64,000 nucleotides of DNA from Calditrichia bacterium (GCA_028284905.1 JANQQU010000093.1:124001-188000); one strand, 5' to 3'. Positions 15,735-25,148 are shown, counted from the first letter of the stretch. Notes: generated by a model not told the origin, from the letters alone. Program-made: numbers and translations.

Positions 15735-18590
15735 ATGCGAAAAACTACTTCAATTATCTTGTTAGTCGCTTTTATAAATCTCCTGCTGGCGGATTTGCAT
15801 CTCTACGCCCAGGATGAGCAGCCGAAGAAAGAAAAAGTTGAGGTGAAGGAAAAGAAGAAAAAAACAGCATCCGAGGAAAAAAAGAAAAAGCGGCAATTGC
15901 TACCGGCCGACGATGCCAGCCGGAAAATCTCTCTTTCTCAAGACAAGCAATCTGATGAGAGGGAGGTGCTGGGTGTCCTGAAATCCCTTGCCAATATCCC
16001 CCCGGCGGAAATCCCGGTTTTAGAAAATGCCCTCGGGGATATGAACCAGGATAGCGTGGTGAATATCCTCGATCTTTTGCGGGTGCGGGATATTGTGATT
16101 GGGCAAGGGCCGTCGCCTTCGGCTTATGAGTTGGTGGAAGGAGATTTGAATATTGATGGGGCTATAACAGATAGTGATTTATCGGATATGCAGGAAATAA
16201 TATTGTTCAAAAATGGAGTGCCTTCAACAATAGACAGTTCCGGTGGGGTTTTAGTAAACGGGACAACAAGCATTGTTATTCCTCCAGGAGCAATTAATGA
16301 ACCTATGGTATTAAGCGTTTCACAGATTCCAGATGAAGAAGTTGAAGATAAATCTGGTTTGAATTTTAACACCCTGACCAATCAAGGTTATTCACACATG
16401 GCATCCTTTGAGTTAAATTCTCCAAATGGAATTCAAACGGATTTACCGTTTCAGCTACAAGAGACTTTTTTAGGAGATACTACTAATTTTACAGCAGGTT
16501 TTAATGCCTTATATCAATCATATCCAGATGCAGATGGTGATGGGCAGCCAGAGTTAAGGCTGGTCAGCAAATTAAGTGTTATTGAAGATACAGTTATAAA
16601 TAATCATTTAGAATCAAATACTGCTATAATTATTGTTAGCCAACCGGTTACAGAGCCACCAATAATAGGGTTTGAAGGAACTCCTCCAATTGGTATACCT
16701 GGTGATACGATTGACATTACAATGAATTCAACTATGGGGGCATCTTTCCCTGTTGACTTGGTTCTATTTATTGAAGATCAGGTTAGCGGCAATTACTTAA
16801 AAATTAATGGAGATGAGTGGCTAATCGAAAAAAATATTATAACCGGAATCCGATTAGTTATTCCGCCAATATTACCGGGAGATTATTATATAAAAATAAA
16901 AGCTCTTCAAAATAATCTTTCCTCTAATACCATTCCACTAACTGTTTTGCACCCGATAGGAATTGTCAACCCAGATACAATTATCCAAGTTTTTTATGAT
17001 GACTTGCTAGAAATATATTCTTATGAAGATGAAGATTCGTCTTTCTATGAAAATTATTTGGAGTATAAATATTTTGTTGAACAAGGTTTGTTATTTGAAA
17101 TGCGTGATTCAATATTAGCACTTGATTTGCAATTTAAGGAAAGGATCGCAGCTTATGTTTTACCGCTCTATTTAAATATTAATCCCCAGAATGAATCACC
17201 TCAGTTTGCCACTGCAAATACCTGTCGAAAATTGATCAAAGATAAGTTTAATCGGCAAAATCCTCAACCCGTACCTCAACTAGACGACTGCGATTATTGT
17301 TTAGAATGTATTAGGGTTCTAGAGGATGAAAAACCTTGGCGGCGAAAAATTAAAATGATTATAGATCTTGCCCTATTCGTAGGACCCCCTATTGCTTTCT
17401 TTTGTGGTTCTCCTTTCGTAGGATTTACTCTTACTGCAATTGCAGGTGCTTATATTTTTTTTCCAGTAGAAGATAATTATGATATTTTAAAAAGATTGAT
17501 TGTACATTGTACTAAACAGCCTGATTGCGATCCATTTGATCCCGACCCTGAGCCTGAAGAAGAGGAAGGGTGCGATAATCGTACTTCGAAAGTTACGGTT
17601 GAAAATTATAATCCTACACCAAACGGACCAACATTCCATTGTATGACATTCGACGGTTGCAACCAGGATGGTAATACTGATGATTGCCCTAGTGGAAGCG
17701 GGAATTCCGGAAACAAATTTTCACCCCAAATAAGTTCCGCATTAGAAAAGGGTTCTTCTCCTATAGCTGGAGCTATCATTTCCAGTGCTTCTGGGCTAGT
17801 ACGCTCGAGTATTATTGATAAAAATGGAAAGTTTTCTCTCCAAATCCCCACCTTTTTGGATACACTTAGCCTCAGGATTTATGATCCACAAACTGGATTG
17901 TTTGATGATGACTTTTGGCATGGCCCATTAGTGGAAATAGAAGGAAATTTTGTGCCAATTCAAGGGAAATTTGAACCCGATACCACAAGAACTATTTTCA
18001 CTCTTACCCGAGGTGAATGGGCGGAAGATTCAATAACAGTTACAAGTCATCGTTTAGAATATAACTTTTTTGTATCACCCGACTCTATCGGTAAAGAGTT
18101 TAATTTCGGGTTAAGTGCTGAAAACCCTCTGTTCTTTATGATTCAAGATCCAAATGGCAATGAAATTTACAGAAATACAGATGTAGCTTGTGAGTATGTC
18201 TTAAGTGATACACTAAGCATGTCGGGAACTTATGTTATCGTAGTTACAAAAGGTTTACTTGGCGGCGAAGGCCCATTCACCATCGGCGTAAACTATACTC
18301 CCTATCCCCCCATCCCATACCTCTGCGAAGAAATACCCTACGACACCCTATACGCCGGATTCGATTACATCAGCAAAGATACCCCCTACATCACACCAAA
18401 CGATACCATAACGATGGAGGCCGGCGCGGCGCTACAACTGGAAAGCAGAGGCAGTGTTACAGTGAATGGTGCGCTGCAAGGGCAGGCCAGTGCGGAAAAT
18501 CCGATCATCCTCAAACCGGCGGATAGTGCAAACAAAACCGCATCCCGGAAACCTACTAACAACCGAAAAGCAAAACTGCGGAGGCAATAA
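15735..18590 (+). CDS. Large exported protein with dockerin-like domain
   Basis: About 951 residues from the ATG at 15735, which follows AAAGAGGTGA and opens a signal peptide (SIILLVAFINLLLADLHLYAQ); the frame is open back to 15660 without good signals. Next come a lysine-rich linker and a dockerin-like pair of calcium repeats, DMNQDSVVNILD and DLNIDGAITDSD (Asp1, Asn3, Asp5, Asp12 pattern in both). Further on are Ig-like segments, a cysteine- and hydrophobic-rich stretch near residue 540 (LALFVGPPIAFFCG, VGFTLTAIAGAYIFFP) that may form a membrane hairpin, an acidic PDPEPEEEEG linker and a carboxypeptidase-regulatory-like domain (GAIISSASGLVRSSIIDKNG). The tail (ENPIILKPADSANK, then basic residues) looks cut off. 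Codons are G/C-richer at both ends than in the middle (about 16150-18240). Function unknown. Confidence 0.75.
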   Translation: MRKTTSIILLVAFINLLLADLHLYAQDEQPKKEKVEVKEKKKKTASEEKKKKRQLLPADDASRKISLSQDKQSDEREVLGVLKSLANIPPAEIPVLENALGDMNQDSVVNILDLLRVRDIVIGQGPSPSAYELVEGDLNIDGAITDSDLSDMQEIILFKNGVPSTIDSSGGVLVNGTTSIVIPPGAINEPMVLSVSQIPDEEVEDKSGLNFNTLTNQGYSHMASFELNSPNGIQTDLPFQLQETFLGDTTNFTAGFNALYQSYPDADGDGQPELRLVSKLSVIEDTVINNHLESNTAIIIVSQPVTEPPIIGFEGTPPIGIPGDTIDITMNSTMGASFPVDLVLFIEDQVSGNYLKINGDEWLIEKNIITGIRLVIPPILPGDYYIKIKALQNNLSSNTIPLTVLHPIGIVNPDTIIQVFYDDLLEIYSYEDEDSSFYENYLEYKYFVEQGLLFEMRDSILALDLQFKERIAAYVLPLYLNINPQNESPQFATANTCRKLIKDKFNRQNPQPVPQLDDCDYCLECIRVLEDEKPWRRKIKMIIDLALFVGPPIAFFCGSPFVGFTLTAIAGAYIFFPVEDNYDILKRLIVHCTKQPDCDPFDPDPEPEEEEGCDNRTSKVTVENYNPTPNGPTFHCMTFDGCNQDGNTDDCPSGSGNSGNKFSPQISSALEKGSSPIAGAIISSASGLVRSSIIDKNGKFSLQIPTFLDTLSLRIYDPQTGLFDDDFWHGPLVEIEGNFVPIQGKFEPDTTRTIFTLTRGEWAEDSITVTSHRLEYNFFVSPDSIGKEFNFGLSAENPLFFMIQDPNGNEIYRNTDVACEYVLSDTLSMSGTYVIVVTKGLLGGEGPFTIGVNYTPYPPIPYLCEEIPYDTLYAGFDYISKDTPYITPNDTITMEAGAALQLESRGSVTVNGALQGQASAENPIILKPADSANKTASRKPTNNRKAKLRRQ

Positions 18591-18591
18591 A

Positions 18592-21138
18592 ATGATCTCA
18601 AGAACTGTTCGCTTAATAATAGCAACCATTTTATGCATTTCCTCCGCGGCTATTGCGGATTCTTTAACAGTGGTTGGTCAGGTAACCATAAATGCCGATA
18701 CGACATTTGAGCATATCCGTGTCACTTCAACCGGCGTGCTTATCGGAGATGCTGCCATCAACGTCAGTGGAGATATGCTGATAGAATCCGGGGGCATCGT
18801 TACCCACACGCTTCGCTTGTTAGAAGGATTACGCTTGACGGTGAATGGCACCCTGGAAATACAGCCGGACGGATTCATCGATTTGAATGCAAAAGGTCTG
18901 CGGGGTGGGAATAATGGCCACCAGTTTGGTATTGACGGGGAAGTTTTTGATGAAAATGGGATGATTGTTGGTGCTAACGGTGGTCGTCATCAGGGAGCGG
19001 GCGCTAGCTATGGCGGACGCGGCGCAAACGGCACTGGCGGTGGATTTAATGGGATAGCTAACTTGCCTTATGGTTTATTGGAAGATGCCAATTATTTAGG
19101 TTCCGGCGGTGGGGGAACTGACTGGGCATCCGTTTTTCATAAGGGCGGAAATGGCGGGGGGAAGCTACGAGTTACCGCTGGCACCGTAATTAATAATGGC
19201 GTGATTCGCGCAAATGGCGGCAATGGCGTTAGTGGCGGTGGTCCCAGCTCTGGCGCTGGCTCCGGGGGAAGCATTCGCCTGGAAGTTGATGCACTTTCCG
19301 GCTCGGGATTTATCACCGCCTACGGTGGTGTTGGGGCCCAACAGAGTGGGCGCAGCGGCGCTGGTGGTGGCGGCAGAATTGCCATTTTTTATAATCAATC
19401 GACATCTCCGCTAGAAAATATTTTTGTTCGCGGCGGCAGTGGCGGTAATAGAGGTTCCACAGGTACCATTTACTTAAAAAACAATGCCGAAATAAGTGGC
19501 TCCGTGATCATCGATAACAGCAATTTAACCAGCAGCTTTGCTACGCCTCTGAAATCAGCTTTGGATACTTTTCAAAGATTAACAGTGCTCAATCAAGCAG
19601 TATTGGACATCACCCAAACGGACATTACAGCATTTACACTAGAGCAGCAGCTCGAACTAAAGAATTCCGCTCATCTGCTGTTAGGCAGCGGCGTTAGTAT
19701 GACGGTGCTCAATAACAGCGGATTTGACGTTGATATACAGAGTGGCGCAGCACTAACTTTTCGGCCAGGTGCTTCCTTTAACGCAAACTCAATACTGTTG
19801 AGCGGAGGGATACTAAATTCAGGCATCGATCTGGATTTTCCGGATCCTACAGATTTTCAACTTACTGCATCCAGCACAGTTAACATCCTCGATAGCACCA
19901 TTTTTAGCATCAGTCAGTTTGATACGACCAGTTTTCTATCAGGCATATTTAATTTGACTGATGGTTCCCGGCTGGATGTTGGGACCAATGAAATCTTTAT
20001 TGGGGGAGGATTTACCTTAAGTAAGGATGGCTCATTTGGCGTAGCGGATCAATTGAACAACATCGTCATAGATGCAGATGGTGCGCTTACCCATTCTACC
20101 CGTTTCCTGAAAGGATTGATCCTGAATATCGGTGGCACCCTGGAAATAAGATCCGGGGGACTCATCGATCTGAATGCGAAAGGTCTCCGGGGTGGAAACA
20201 ATGGCCACCAATTTGGTATTGATGGGGAAGTTTTTGATGAAAATGGAATGATTGTTGGGGCTAATGGTGGCCGCGATCAGGGAGCGGGGGCTAGTTATGG
20301 CGGACGCGGCGCAAACGGCACTGGCGGTGGGATTAATGGGATATCTAATTCGCCTTATGGTTTATTAGAAGATGCAGTTTATTTAGGTTCCGGAGGTGGA
20401 GGGACTGACCGAGCATCCATTTTTCACAAGGGGGGAAATGGCGGAGGGAGATTGTCGCTTAGCGCCGAAACTTTAATTAACAATGGCATCATACGGGCGA
20501 ATGGCGGCAATGGCGTTAGTGGCGGTGGCCCTAGCTCCGGAGGGGGCTCCGGGGGAAGTCTCCGCATGGAGGTCAATACGCTTTCCGGTACGGGGTTTAT
20601 TACAGCCTATGGTGGCACTGGCGCGCAGCAGAGTGGGCGCAGCGGCGCTGGTGGTGGTGGGAGAATCGCCATCTATTATAATCAATCGACATTTCCGGCA
20701 GAAAATATTTTTGCCCGCGGTGGCAGCGGAGGTAACAGTGCTTCAACAGGTACTGTTTATCTAAAAAAGAATACTGAGGCGAATGGCACCGTAATTATTG
20801 ATAATACCAATATCGCTAGCAGCTTGTTTACCCCTTTACAAACCAATATAACCACTTTCGATCTTATCAAAGTTGCGAAACAAGGCCGTTATAGACCATC
20901 CGACAACAGCACGACCATTCAGTTAGATTTGTTAGAAATCGAAGAGGGCGCATTGTTTAACGCTGATGCTTTTCTGTCGGTAGAAACCATTACGCTGAAG
21001 AATGGGATTATTGAGTTAAATACACCATTTCAGACAGAAAACTTTACTGCTCAAGAAAACAGTGTTATAAGAGTGAACGCGGCGTTCTCGGTAAAATCCA
21101 TTTTCAATATTTCCAGTGGAAGTATTATCGAAAAATAA
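18592..21138 (+). CDS. Exported glycine-rich repeat protein
   Basis: About 848 residues. The ATG at 18592 follows GGAGG overlapping the previous stop and opens a signal peptide (RLIIATILCISSAAIADS); an upstream start in the same frame at 18466 is a shadow of the previous gene. The protein has two long, near-identical units rich in Gly-Gly (LRGGNNGHQFGIDGEVF, ASYGGRGANGTGGG, GSGGGGTD, SGRSGAGGGGRIAIFYNQ), separated by a beta-solenoid-like stretch (LSGGILNSGIDLDFP, NILDSTIFSISQFD). The pattern suggests a filamentous or matrix surface protein. No sorting domain is seen at the C-terminus (SIFNISSGSIIEK). No enzyme motif. Sits between the dockerin and cohesin genes, with spacing that suggests one operon. 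Confidence 0.75.
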   Translation: MISRTVRLIIATILCISSAAIADSLTVVGQVTINADTTFEHIRVTSTGVLIGDAAINVSGDMLIESGGIVTHTLRLLEGLRLTVNGTLEIQPDGFIDLNAKGLRGGNNGHQFGIDGEVFDENGMIVGANGGRHQGAGASYGGRGANGTGGGFNGIANLPYGLLEDANYLGSGGGGTDWASVFHKGGNGGGKLRVTAGTVINNGVIRANGGNGVSGGGPSSGAGSGGSIRLEVDALSGSGFITAYGGVGAQQSGRSGAGGGGRIAIFYNQSTSPLENIFVRGGSGGNRGSTGTIYLKNNAEISGSVIIDNSNLTSSFATPLKSALDTFQRLTVLNQAVLDITQTDITAFTLEQQLELKNSAHLLLGSGVSMTVLNNSGFDVDIQSGAALTFRPGASFNANSILLSGGILNSGIDLDFPDPTDFQLTASSTVNILDSTIFSISQFDTTSFLSGIFNLTDGSRLDVGTNEIFIGGGFTLSKDGSFGVADQLNNIVIDADGALTHSTRFLKGLILNIGGTLEIRSGGLIDLNAKGLRGGNNGHQFGIDGEVFDENGMIVGANGGRDQGAGASYGGRGANGTGGGINGISNSPYGLLEDAVYLGSGGGGTDRASIFHKGGNGGGRLSLSAETLINNGIIRANGGNGVSGGGPSSGGGSGGSLRMEVNTLSGTGFITAYGGTGAQQSGRSGAGGGGRIAIYYNQSTFPAENIFARGGSGGNSASTGTVYLKKNTEANGTVIIDNTNIASSLFTPLQTNITTFDLIKVAKQGRYRPSDNSTTIQLDLLEIEEGALFNADAFLSVETITLKNGIIELNTPFQTENFTAQENSVIRVNAAFSVKSIFNISSGSIIEK
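18790..19590 (+). repeat. Internal duplication, copy A
   Basis: First of two long repeats within the glycine-rich gene. Matching points are 1287 bp (429 codons) apart, for example LRGGNNGHQFGIDGEVF at about 18900 and again at about 20187. Limits are approximate. Confidence 0.8.
20077..20877 (+). repeat. Internal duplication, copy B
   Basis: Second long repeat of the glycine-rich gene. Differences from copy A are mostly at third codon positions in the core, which suggests selection on the protein. Limits are approximate. Confidence 0.8.
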
Positions 21139-21187
21139 CATCATCTAGCCGGAAAAATATAAGATCAATTTTAATGGGGATTATACA

Positions 21188-21991
21188 ATGTCGAAAAAAT
21201 ACATCACATTTATTCTGAGCTTTTTTTTCCTGACAGTCTCAACTATCGCTGACAATATCTTCAATATCGAAACCAGTTTTGTCACCATAAAAGACACTGG
21301 CAAATTTCACATCATCCTGGAAAATGATGTTGCCGTTAATGGGGCAAATGTTATAATTCAGTACGATCCTGCGTTAATAAAACCATTGGAAATAAAATTG
21401 GCGGAAAGAATACTCAGCTTAAATGGACCTGATGCCAACACTTACGATGGCGATAAAATCAGTTTTCTACTTTTTGATCAAACCGGAAGCTTCTTAGATG
21501 CTGACTCCGGGAAGATTTTTGAAGTAACCTATATGGTGGCCGATACGGCGCTAGGCTCCGACACAACTACCCAGGTAACATTTTTTCAGGGAATTGTTGC
21601 GGATGAAAATCTGGCGGCTATCCCTTTCGAATATGTCGATGGGGAAATTCATATTCAAGGTCCCACTGGTACTGGTGAGGACGAAAAGAAGCCAATTATC
21701 CCGAAACAATTCGCCCTTGGGCAGAACTATCCGAACCCATTTAATCCATCGACAACAATTCCGTTTGCTGTACCGCTGAAGTCCCGGATTACGGTTAAGC
21801 TATATAATGTGTTGGGGCAGCAAGTCAATGTGCTGCTTAAAAAACAAGCTTTTGAACCGGGCTGGCATGAGTTGTTCTTCGACTATTCCCAATATGCCAG
21901 TGGGGTCTATTTCTATCGCATCGAGGCTCAGCCGTTTAGTCGTGGAGAAAAAAGATTTATTGATACGAAAAAGATGGTTTTGATAAAGTAA
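21188..21991 (+). CDS. Exported cohesin-like protein with T9SS sorting domain
   Basis: A 267-residue protein with signal peptide (FILSFFFLTVSTIAD). Residues about 25-155 look like a cohesin-type beta-sandwich (FHIILENDVAVNGANVIIQY, then DPALIKPLE, GKIFEVTYMVAD, VTFFQGIVAD). A short linker leads to a sorting domain, LGQNYPNPFNPSTTIPF, VKLYNVLGQQV, YASGVYFYRIE, ending KKMVLIK. The sorting domain predicts T9SS export and surface attachment. Cohesins bind dockerins, and a dockerin-like domain is encoded two genes upstream (15735-18590), so a surface complex can be proposed; this is inference, and cohesin folds also occur without dockerin partners. Confidence 0.82.
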   Translation: MSKKYITFILSFFFLTVSTIADNIFNIETSFVTIKDTGKFHIILENDVAVNGANVIIQYDPALIKPLEIKLAERILSLNGPDANTYDGDKISFLLFDQTGSFLDADSGKIFEVTYMVADTALGSDTTTQVTFFQGIVADENLAAIPFEYVDGEIHIQGPTGTGEDEKKPIIPKQFALGQNYPNPFNPSTTIPFAVPLKSRITVKLYNVLGQQVNVLLKKQAFEPGWHELFFDYSQYASGVYFYRIEAQPFSRGEKRFIDTKKMVLIK

Positions 21992-22000
21992 TCTCTTCGT

Positions 22001-22026
22001 GATGGGGTAATGAAAGTCACCCCATC
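22001..22026. terminator. Hairpin between convergent genes
   Basis: An 8-bp perfect stem GATGGGGT/ACCCCATC with a 10-nt loop, lying between the cohesin gene and the convergent pepF and overlapping the pepF stop codon. No T-tract follows, so termination activity is uncertain. Confidence 0.45.
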
Positions 22027-23855
22027 AACCCTTCCATCTTATCCAACAACCGATCCATCAACTGCGCAGTCGCTTCGATCGGTGCGGGGGAGGTCATATC
22101 CACTCCGGCATCTTTCAGGAGATCGATGGAGTAGGCGGAATTGCCCCGGGAAAGGAAACGCAGGTAAGCGTCCCGCGCGTTGGTATCTCCGTCAAGGATA
22201 TTCCGGGAAAGCGCCGTCGCTGCAGAAAAGCCGGTGGCATATTGATAGACGTAAAAGTTGTAATAAAAGTGCGGAATCCGGCACCAGTTGATCTGGTAAT
22301 CCGGGTGCATGTTAAATGCCGGACCGAAATAACGCTCGTAGAGATCCTTAGTTAAGGCGCTCATCGCATCCGCAGTCAACGCTTCCCCGCCTTCTACTTT
22401 TTCGTGAATGGTTTTTTCAAACACGGCGAAAAGCGCCTGGATGAAAACGGTGCCGCGAATCTGGTCGATATATTCGTTGAGGAGATACATCTTCTGTTTA
22501 CGGTCCTCGCAGGTTTTCAGTAGATGATCCATCAGTAGCGCTTCATTGAGTGTCGAAGCGACTTCCGCGACAAATATAGTGTAATGACTATAGTGATAAG
22601 GCTGATGGCGATGGGTTAAATGAGAGTGCAGGGCATGCCCCAGCTCATGGGCGGTGGTGAACATATCGTTCAGGGTATTATTATAGTTCAGGAGAATGAA
22701 CGGATGTACGCCGTAAGTCGACCAGGAATAGGCCCCGGAGCGTTTTCCCTGATTTTCATAGACATCAATCCAGCCATCATTAAAGCTTTGTTTTAAATCA
22801 TTTAGATAAGTATCACCCAAAGGCGCCAGCGCGGTTTCGATAGTCTTCAACGCTTCTGCGTAGGGAATCTCAAATTTGACGTCGCTGAGCAGCGGCACGG
22901 AAAGATCCCACGGCTGTAACTCGTCCACGCCGAGCATGCGCTTGCGCAACGTCATGTAGCGATGAAGTGGCTTGATGTTGCGGTTAATACTACCCACCAC
23001 ATTTTCGTAAACCGAAACCGGAATATTATCATTATCGAGCGCAGCGGCGAGGGCACTGGGATATTTCCGGGCGCGGGCATAAAAAATGTCCCGTTTCACT
23101 GCGCCGGAGAGGGTGGCAGCTAAAGTATTCGTCCACTTACCGTAAGTTTGATACATCCCTTTAAAGGCATCCTGGCGCACTTGCCGGTTGGGCGATTCCA
23201 TAAAACGGGCGTAGCGGCCCTTGGTAAGTTCTACCATATTGCCATCTTCATCCTTGATGGAAGGGAATTTAATATCTGCATTATTGAACATTGAAAAAGT
23301 ATTGTAGGGACCCTGGGCAATTTCGCCGGTCATGGCGAGGAGCCGCTCTTCCGCCGGTGGCAGCACATGCGCTTTCCCGCGGAGAATATTCTCCAGCAGA
23401 TGACGATAGTTCGCCAGACCTTCATGTGTGTCGATAAATCCGCGCAAGGTTGTTTCTGCCAAAGACAAAATCTCCGGCTGAATAAAAGCAATCGCCTGGT
23501 TAAACTGTACCACCAGGGAAGATACCAGATCGCGAAAGGCCTGGTATTCTGCGACCCGAGTATCCTGATCATTCTTTAATCCGGCGTAAAGATAAAGTTG
23601 ATACAGCTGCTCTTCCAGTCGATCTTTGCTCTGCAAACATTCGTGCAAACGTTCTGCCGATTCTCCAAGCTTTCCCTGGAATTCCGGAATCGTTTTCATT
23701 CTGCTTTCAATTTCGCTAAAGGTTGCTTCCCATCTTTCATCTGTATCAAATATATCACTGAGTTGCCACTTGTGCTCTTCTGCAATCGTCTCGCGTTCCG
23801 GCAGCGCTGCTACTGCAGGCGTTTCCGTGTTGTAAAGGGGGAAGGTTTTGATCAT
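22017..23855 (-). CDS. pepF: Oligoendopeptidase F (M3B family)
   Basis: A 612-residue cytoplasmic zinc peptidase that cuts oligopeptides. The zinc site TTAHELGHALHSHLTH (HExxH near residue 400) is followed by the third-ligand region FVAEVASTLNEALL. The N-terminal part (KWQLSDIFDTDERWEATFSE) and C-terminal part (YATGFSAATALSRNIL) are typical, and length fits the family (about 600). No signal peptide. It lies downstream of the aminotransferase gene on the same strand but with a 132-bp gap holding a large palindrome, so co-transcription is unclear. A decayed copy of its last about 155 bp is at 15423-15582. Confidence 0.96.
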   Translation of the reverse strand: MIKTFPLYNTETPAVAALPERETIAEEHKWQLSDIFDTDERWEATFSEIESRMKTIPEFQGKLGESAERLHECLQSKDRLEEQLYQLYLYAGLKNDQDTRVAEYQAFRDLVSSLVVQFNQAIAFIQPEILSLAETTLRGFIDTHEGLANYRHLLENILRGKAHVLPPAEERLLAMTGEIAQGPYNTFSMFNNADIKFPSIKDEDGNMVELTKGRYARFMESPNRQVRQDAFKGMYQTYGKWTNTLAATLSGAVKRDIFYARARKYPSALAAALDNDNIPVSVYENVVGSINRNIKPLHRYMTLRKRMLGVDELQPWDLSVPLLSDVKFEIPYAEALKTIETALAPLGDTYLNDLKQSFNDGWIDVYENQGKRSGAYSWSTYGVHPFILLNYNNTLNDMFTTAHELGHALHSHLTHRHQPYHYSHYTIFVAEVASTLNEALLMDHLLKTCEDRKQKMYLLNEYIDQIRGTVFIQALFAVFEKTIHEKVEGGEALTADAMSALTKDLYERYFGPAFNMHPDYQINWCRIPHFYYNFYVYQYATGFSAATALSRNILDGDTNARDAYLRFLSRGNSAYSIDLLKDAGVDMTSPAPIEATAQLMDRLLDKMEGLMG

Positions 23856-23869
23856 GGGGTGATTCCTGT

Positions 23870-23910
23870 TTCGTTAATCGTTTTTTGTTGATCGTTATTC
23901 GTTGATCGTT
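23870..23910. repeat. Three tandem 13-14-bp repeats
   Basis: TTCGTTAATCGTT, TTTTGTTGATCGTT and ATTCGTTGATCGTT follow each other directly upstream of pepF (minus strand). No protein or regulator site is recognised in them. Confidence 0.7.
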
Positions 23911-23922
23911 TGTTTGTTGTTT

Positions 23923-23958
23923 ATCCGTAGAGAAAATTCATGAATTTTCTTTACGGAT
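23923..23958. repeat. 36-bp near-perfect palindrome
   Basis: The two 18-bp halves are reverse complements except for one position, which would be a G-U pair in RNA read from the plus strand. The core AGAAAATTCATGAATTTTCT is a perfect 20-bp palindrome. It lies in the gap between the aminotransferase and pepF genes, both minus strand. No T-tract follows on that strand, so a classic terminator is not supported; processing site, protein-binding site or repeat element are alternatives. Confidence 0.85.
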
Positions 23959-23987
23959 ACCGTTTAACGATCTGCGAACAACAGTAT

Positions 23988-25148
23988 CTATCGTCGGTAC
24001 AACGCCACTGCAGATTTCAAAGCACCAAGCAGCAGGGCCACACTGGAGGAACGGCTGTTATATCCCATCAGGCCAACCCGCCAGACTTTCCCGCTGAGTT
24101 CGCCCAATCCACCAGCGATTTCAATATTGTATTCTTCTAAAAGGTGTTTATGGACTGCACGGCCATCGACATCCTCGGGAATTTTAACCGTCGTGAGGCT
24201 GGAGAGGCGATAGCGTTTTTCCACAAAGCATTCCAGGCCAATGCCTTCCAGGCCTTCCCAGAAAGATTCTCCGATGGTTTGATGGCGCTCCCAGCGCTCT
24301 TCCAAACCTTCTTCGGCAACAATGCGCAGCGCTTCCCGCAAGCCATAATTCATGTTAATCGGAGCGGTGTGATGATAGGTGCGATTATCACCCCAGTAAT
24401 CCATGAGCATGGTCATATCAAGATACCAGTTGGCAACTTTGCTTTTCCGCTTTTTTAATTTGGCAATCGCCCGTTCCCCAAAGGTGAGGGGGGCAATGCC
24501 CGGAGGGCAATTCAAGCATTTTTGGCTGCCGCTGTAGGCTGCATCAATCTTCCATTCGTCCAGCAGCAGAGGAATGCCGCCGAGGCTGGTAACGGTATCG
24601 ACGAGCAATAAGCAATCATATTTGCGGCAGAGATCGCCAATCTCGTCAAATGGTTGACAGGCGCCGGTAGAGGTTTCTGCATGCACCAGACCAAGGATCG
24701 CCGGGCGATGCTTTTCCAGGCCCTGGCGAATTTCGTCTACGGAAAAAACAGTGCCCCAGGGGCGATGCAGCTGATGCACTTCCGCACCATAACGCTCGGC
24801 CATGTCGGTCATTCGATTCCCGAAATAGCCATTAACGCCGATTAATACTTTATCGCCGGATTCAAGCAGGTTTGCAAGGCTGGCTTCCATTGCCGCGCTA
24901 CCGGTGCCGCTCACTGGAATTGTAAACTCATTGTCGGTTTGCCAGGCGTAACGTAACAATTCTTGTATCTCATCCATTAATGCTAAAAATTGTGGATCAA
25001 GATGCCCGACCTGACGCATTCCCATTGCCTGAAGAATGCGGGGGTGAGCGTTGGAAGGTCCGGGGCCAAACAGGAACCGGGGATAAACGTCTAGCTGTTG
25101 GGTTTGTTTTCGATGGGCATTATTGATGTTGTAAGACTTTTGTGCCAT
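23988..25148 (-). CDS. Class V aminotransferase, alanine/serine-glyoxylate type
   Basis: A 386-residue PLP enzyme of the alanine-glyoxylate/serine-pyruvate aminotransferase group. The start region FLFGPGPSNAHPRILQAMG, the middle LLLVDTVTSLGGIPLLLDEW and the PLP-lysine motif AYSGSQKCLNCPPGIAP (Lys near residue 206) are characteristic, as is the later NMNYGLREALRIVAEEGLE. It likely transfers an amino group to glyoxylate or pyruvate; the true substrate cannot be read from sequence. Start ATG at 25148. The upstream gap (25149-25293) carries an inverted octamer array; the gene may have its own promoter. Confidence 0.9.
   Translation of the reverse strand: MAQKSYNINNAHRKQTQQLDVYPRFLFGPGPSNAHPRILQAMGMRQVGHLDPQFLALMDEIQELLRYAWQTDNEFTIPVSGTGSAAMEASLANLLESGDKVLIGVNGYFGNRMTDMAERYGAEVHQLHRPWGTVFSVDEIRQGLEKHRPAILGLVHAETSTGACQPFDEIGDLCRKYDCLLLVDTVTSLGGIPLLLDEWKIDAAYSGSQKCLNCPPGIAPLTFGERAIAKLKKRKSKVANWYLDMTMLMDYWGDNRTYHHTAPINMNYGLREALRIVAEEGLEERWERHQTIGESFWEGLEGIGLECFVEKRYRLSSLTTVKIPEDVDGRAVHKHLLEEYNIEIAGGLGELSGKVWRVGLMGYNSRSSSVALLLGALKSAVALYRR

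Noticed and set aside
18466-18591. Upstream start for the glycine-rich protein
   Set aside because: Overlaps the previous gene in another frame; the signal peptide and GGAGG site support the ATG at 18592.
15423-22175. Insertion sequence or transposon bounded by the two pepF ends
   Set aside because: No transposase, integrase or terminal inverted repeats were seen; duplication or homologous recombination is a better reading.
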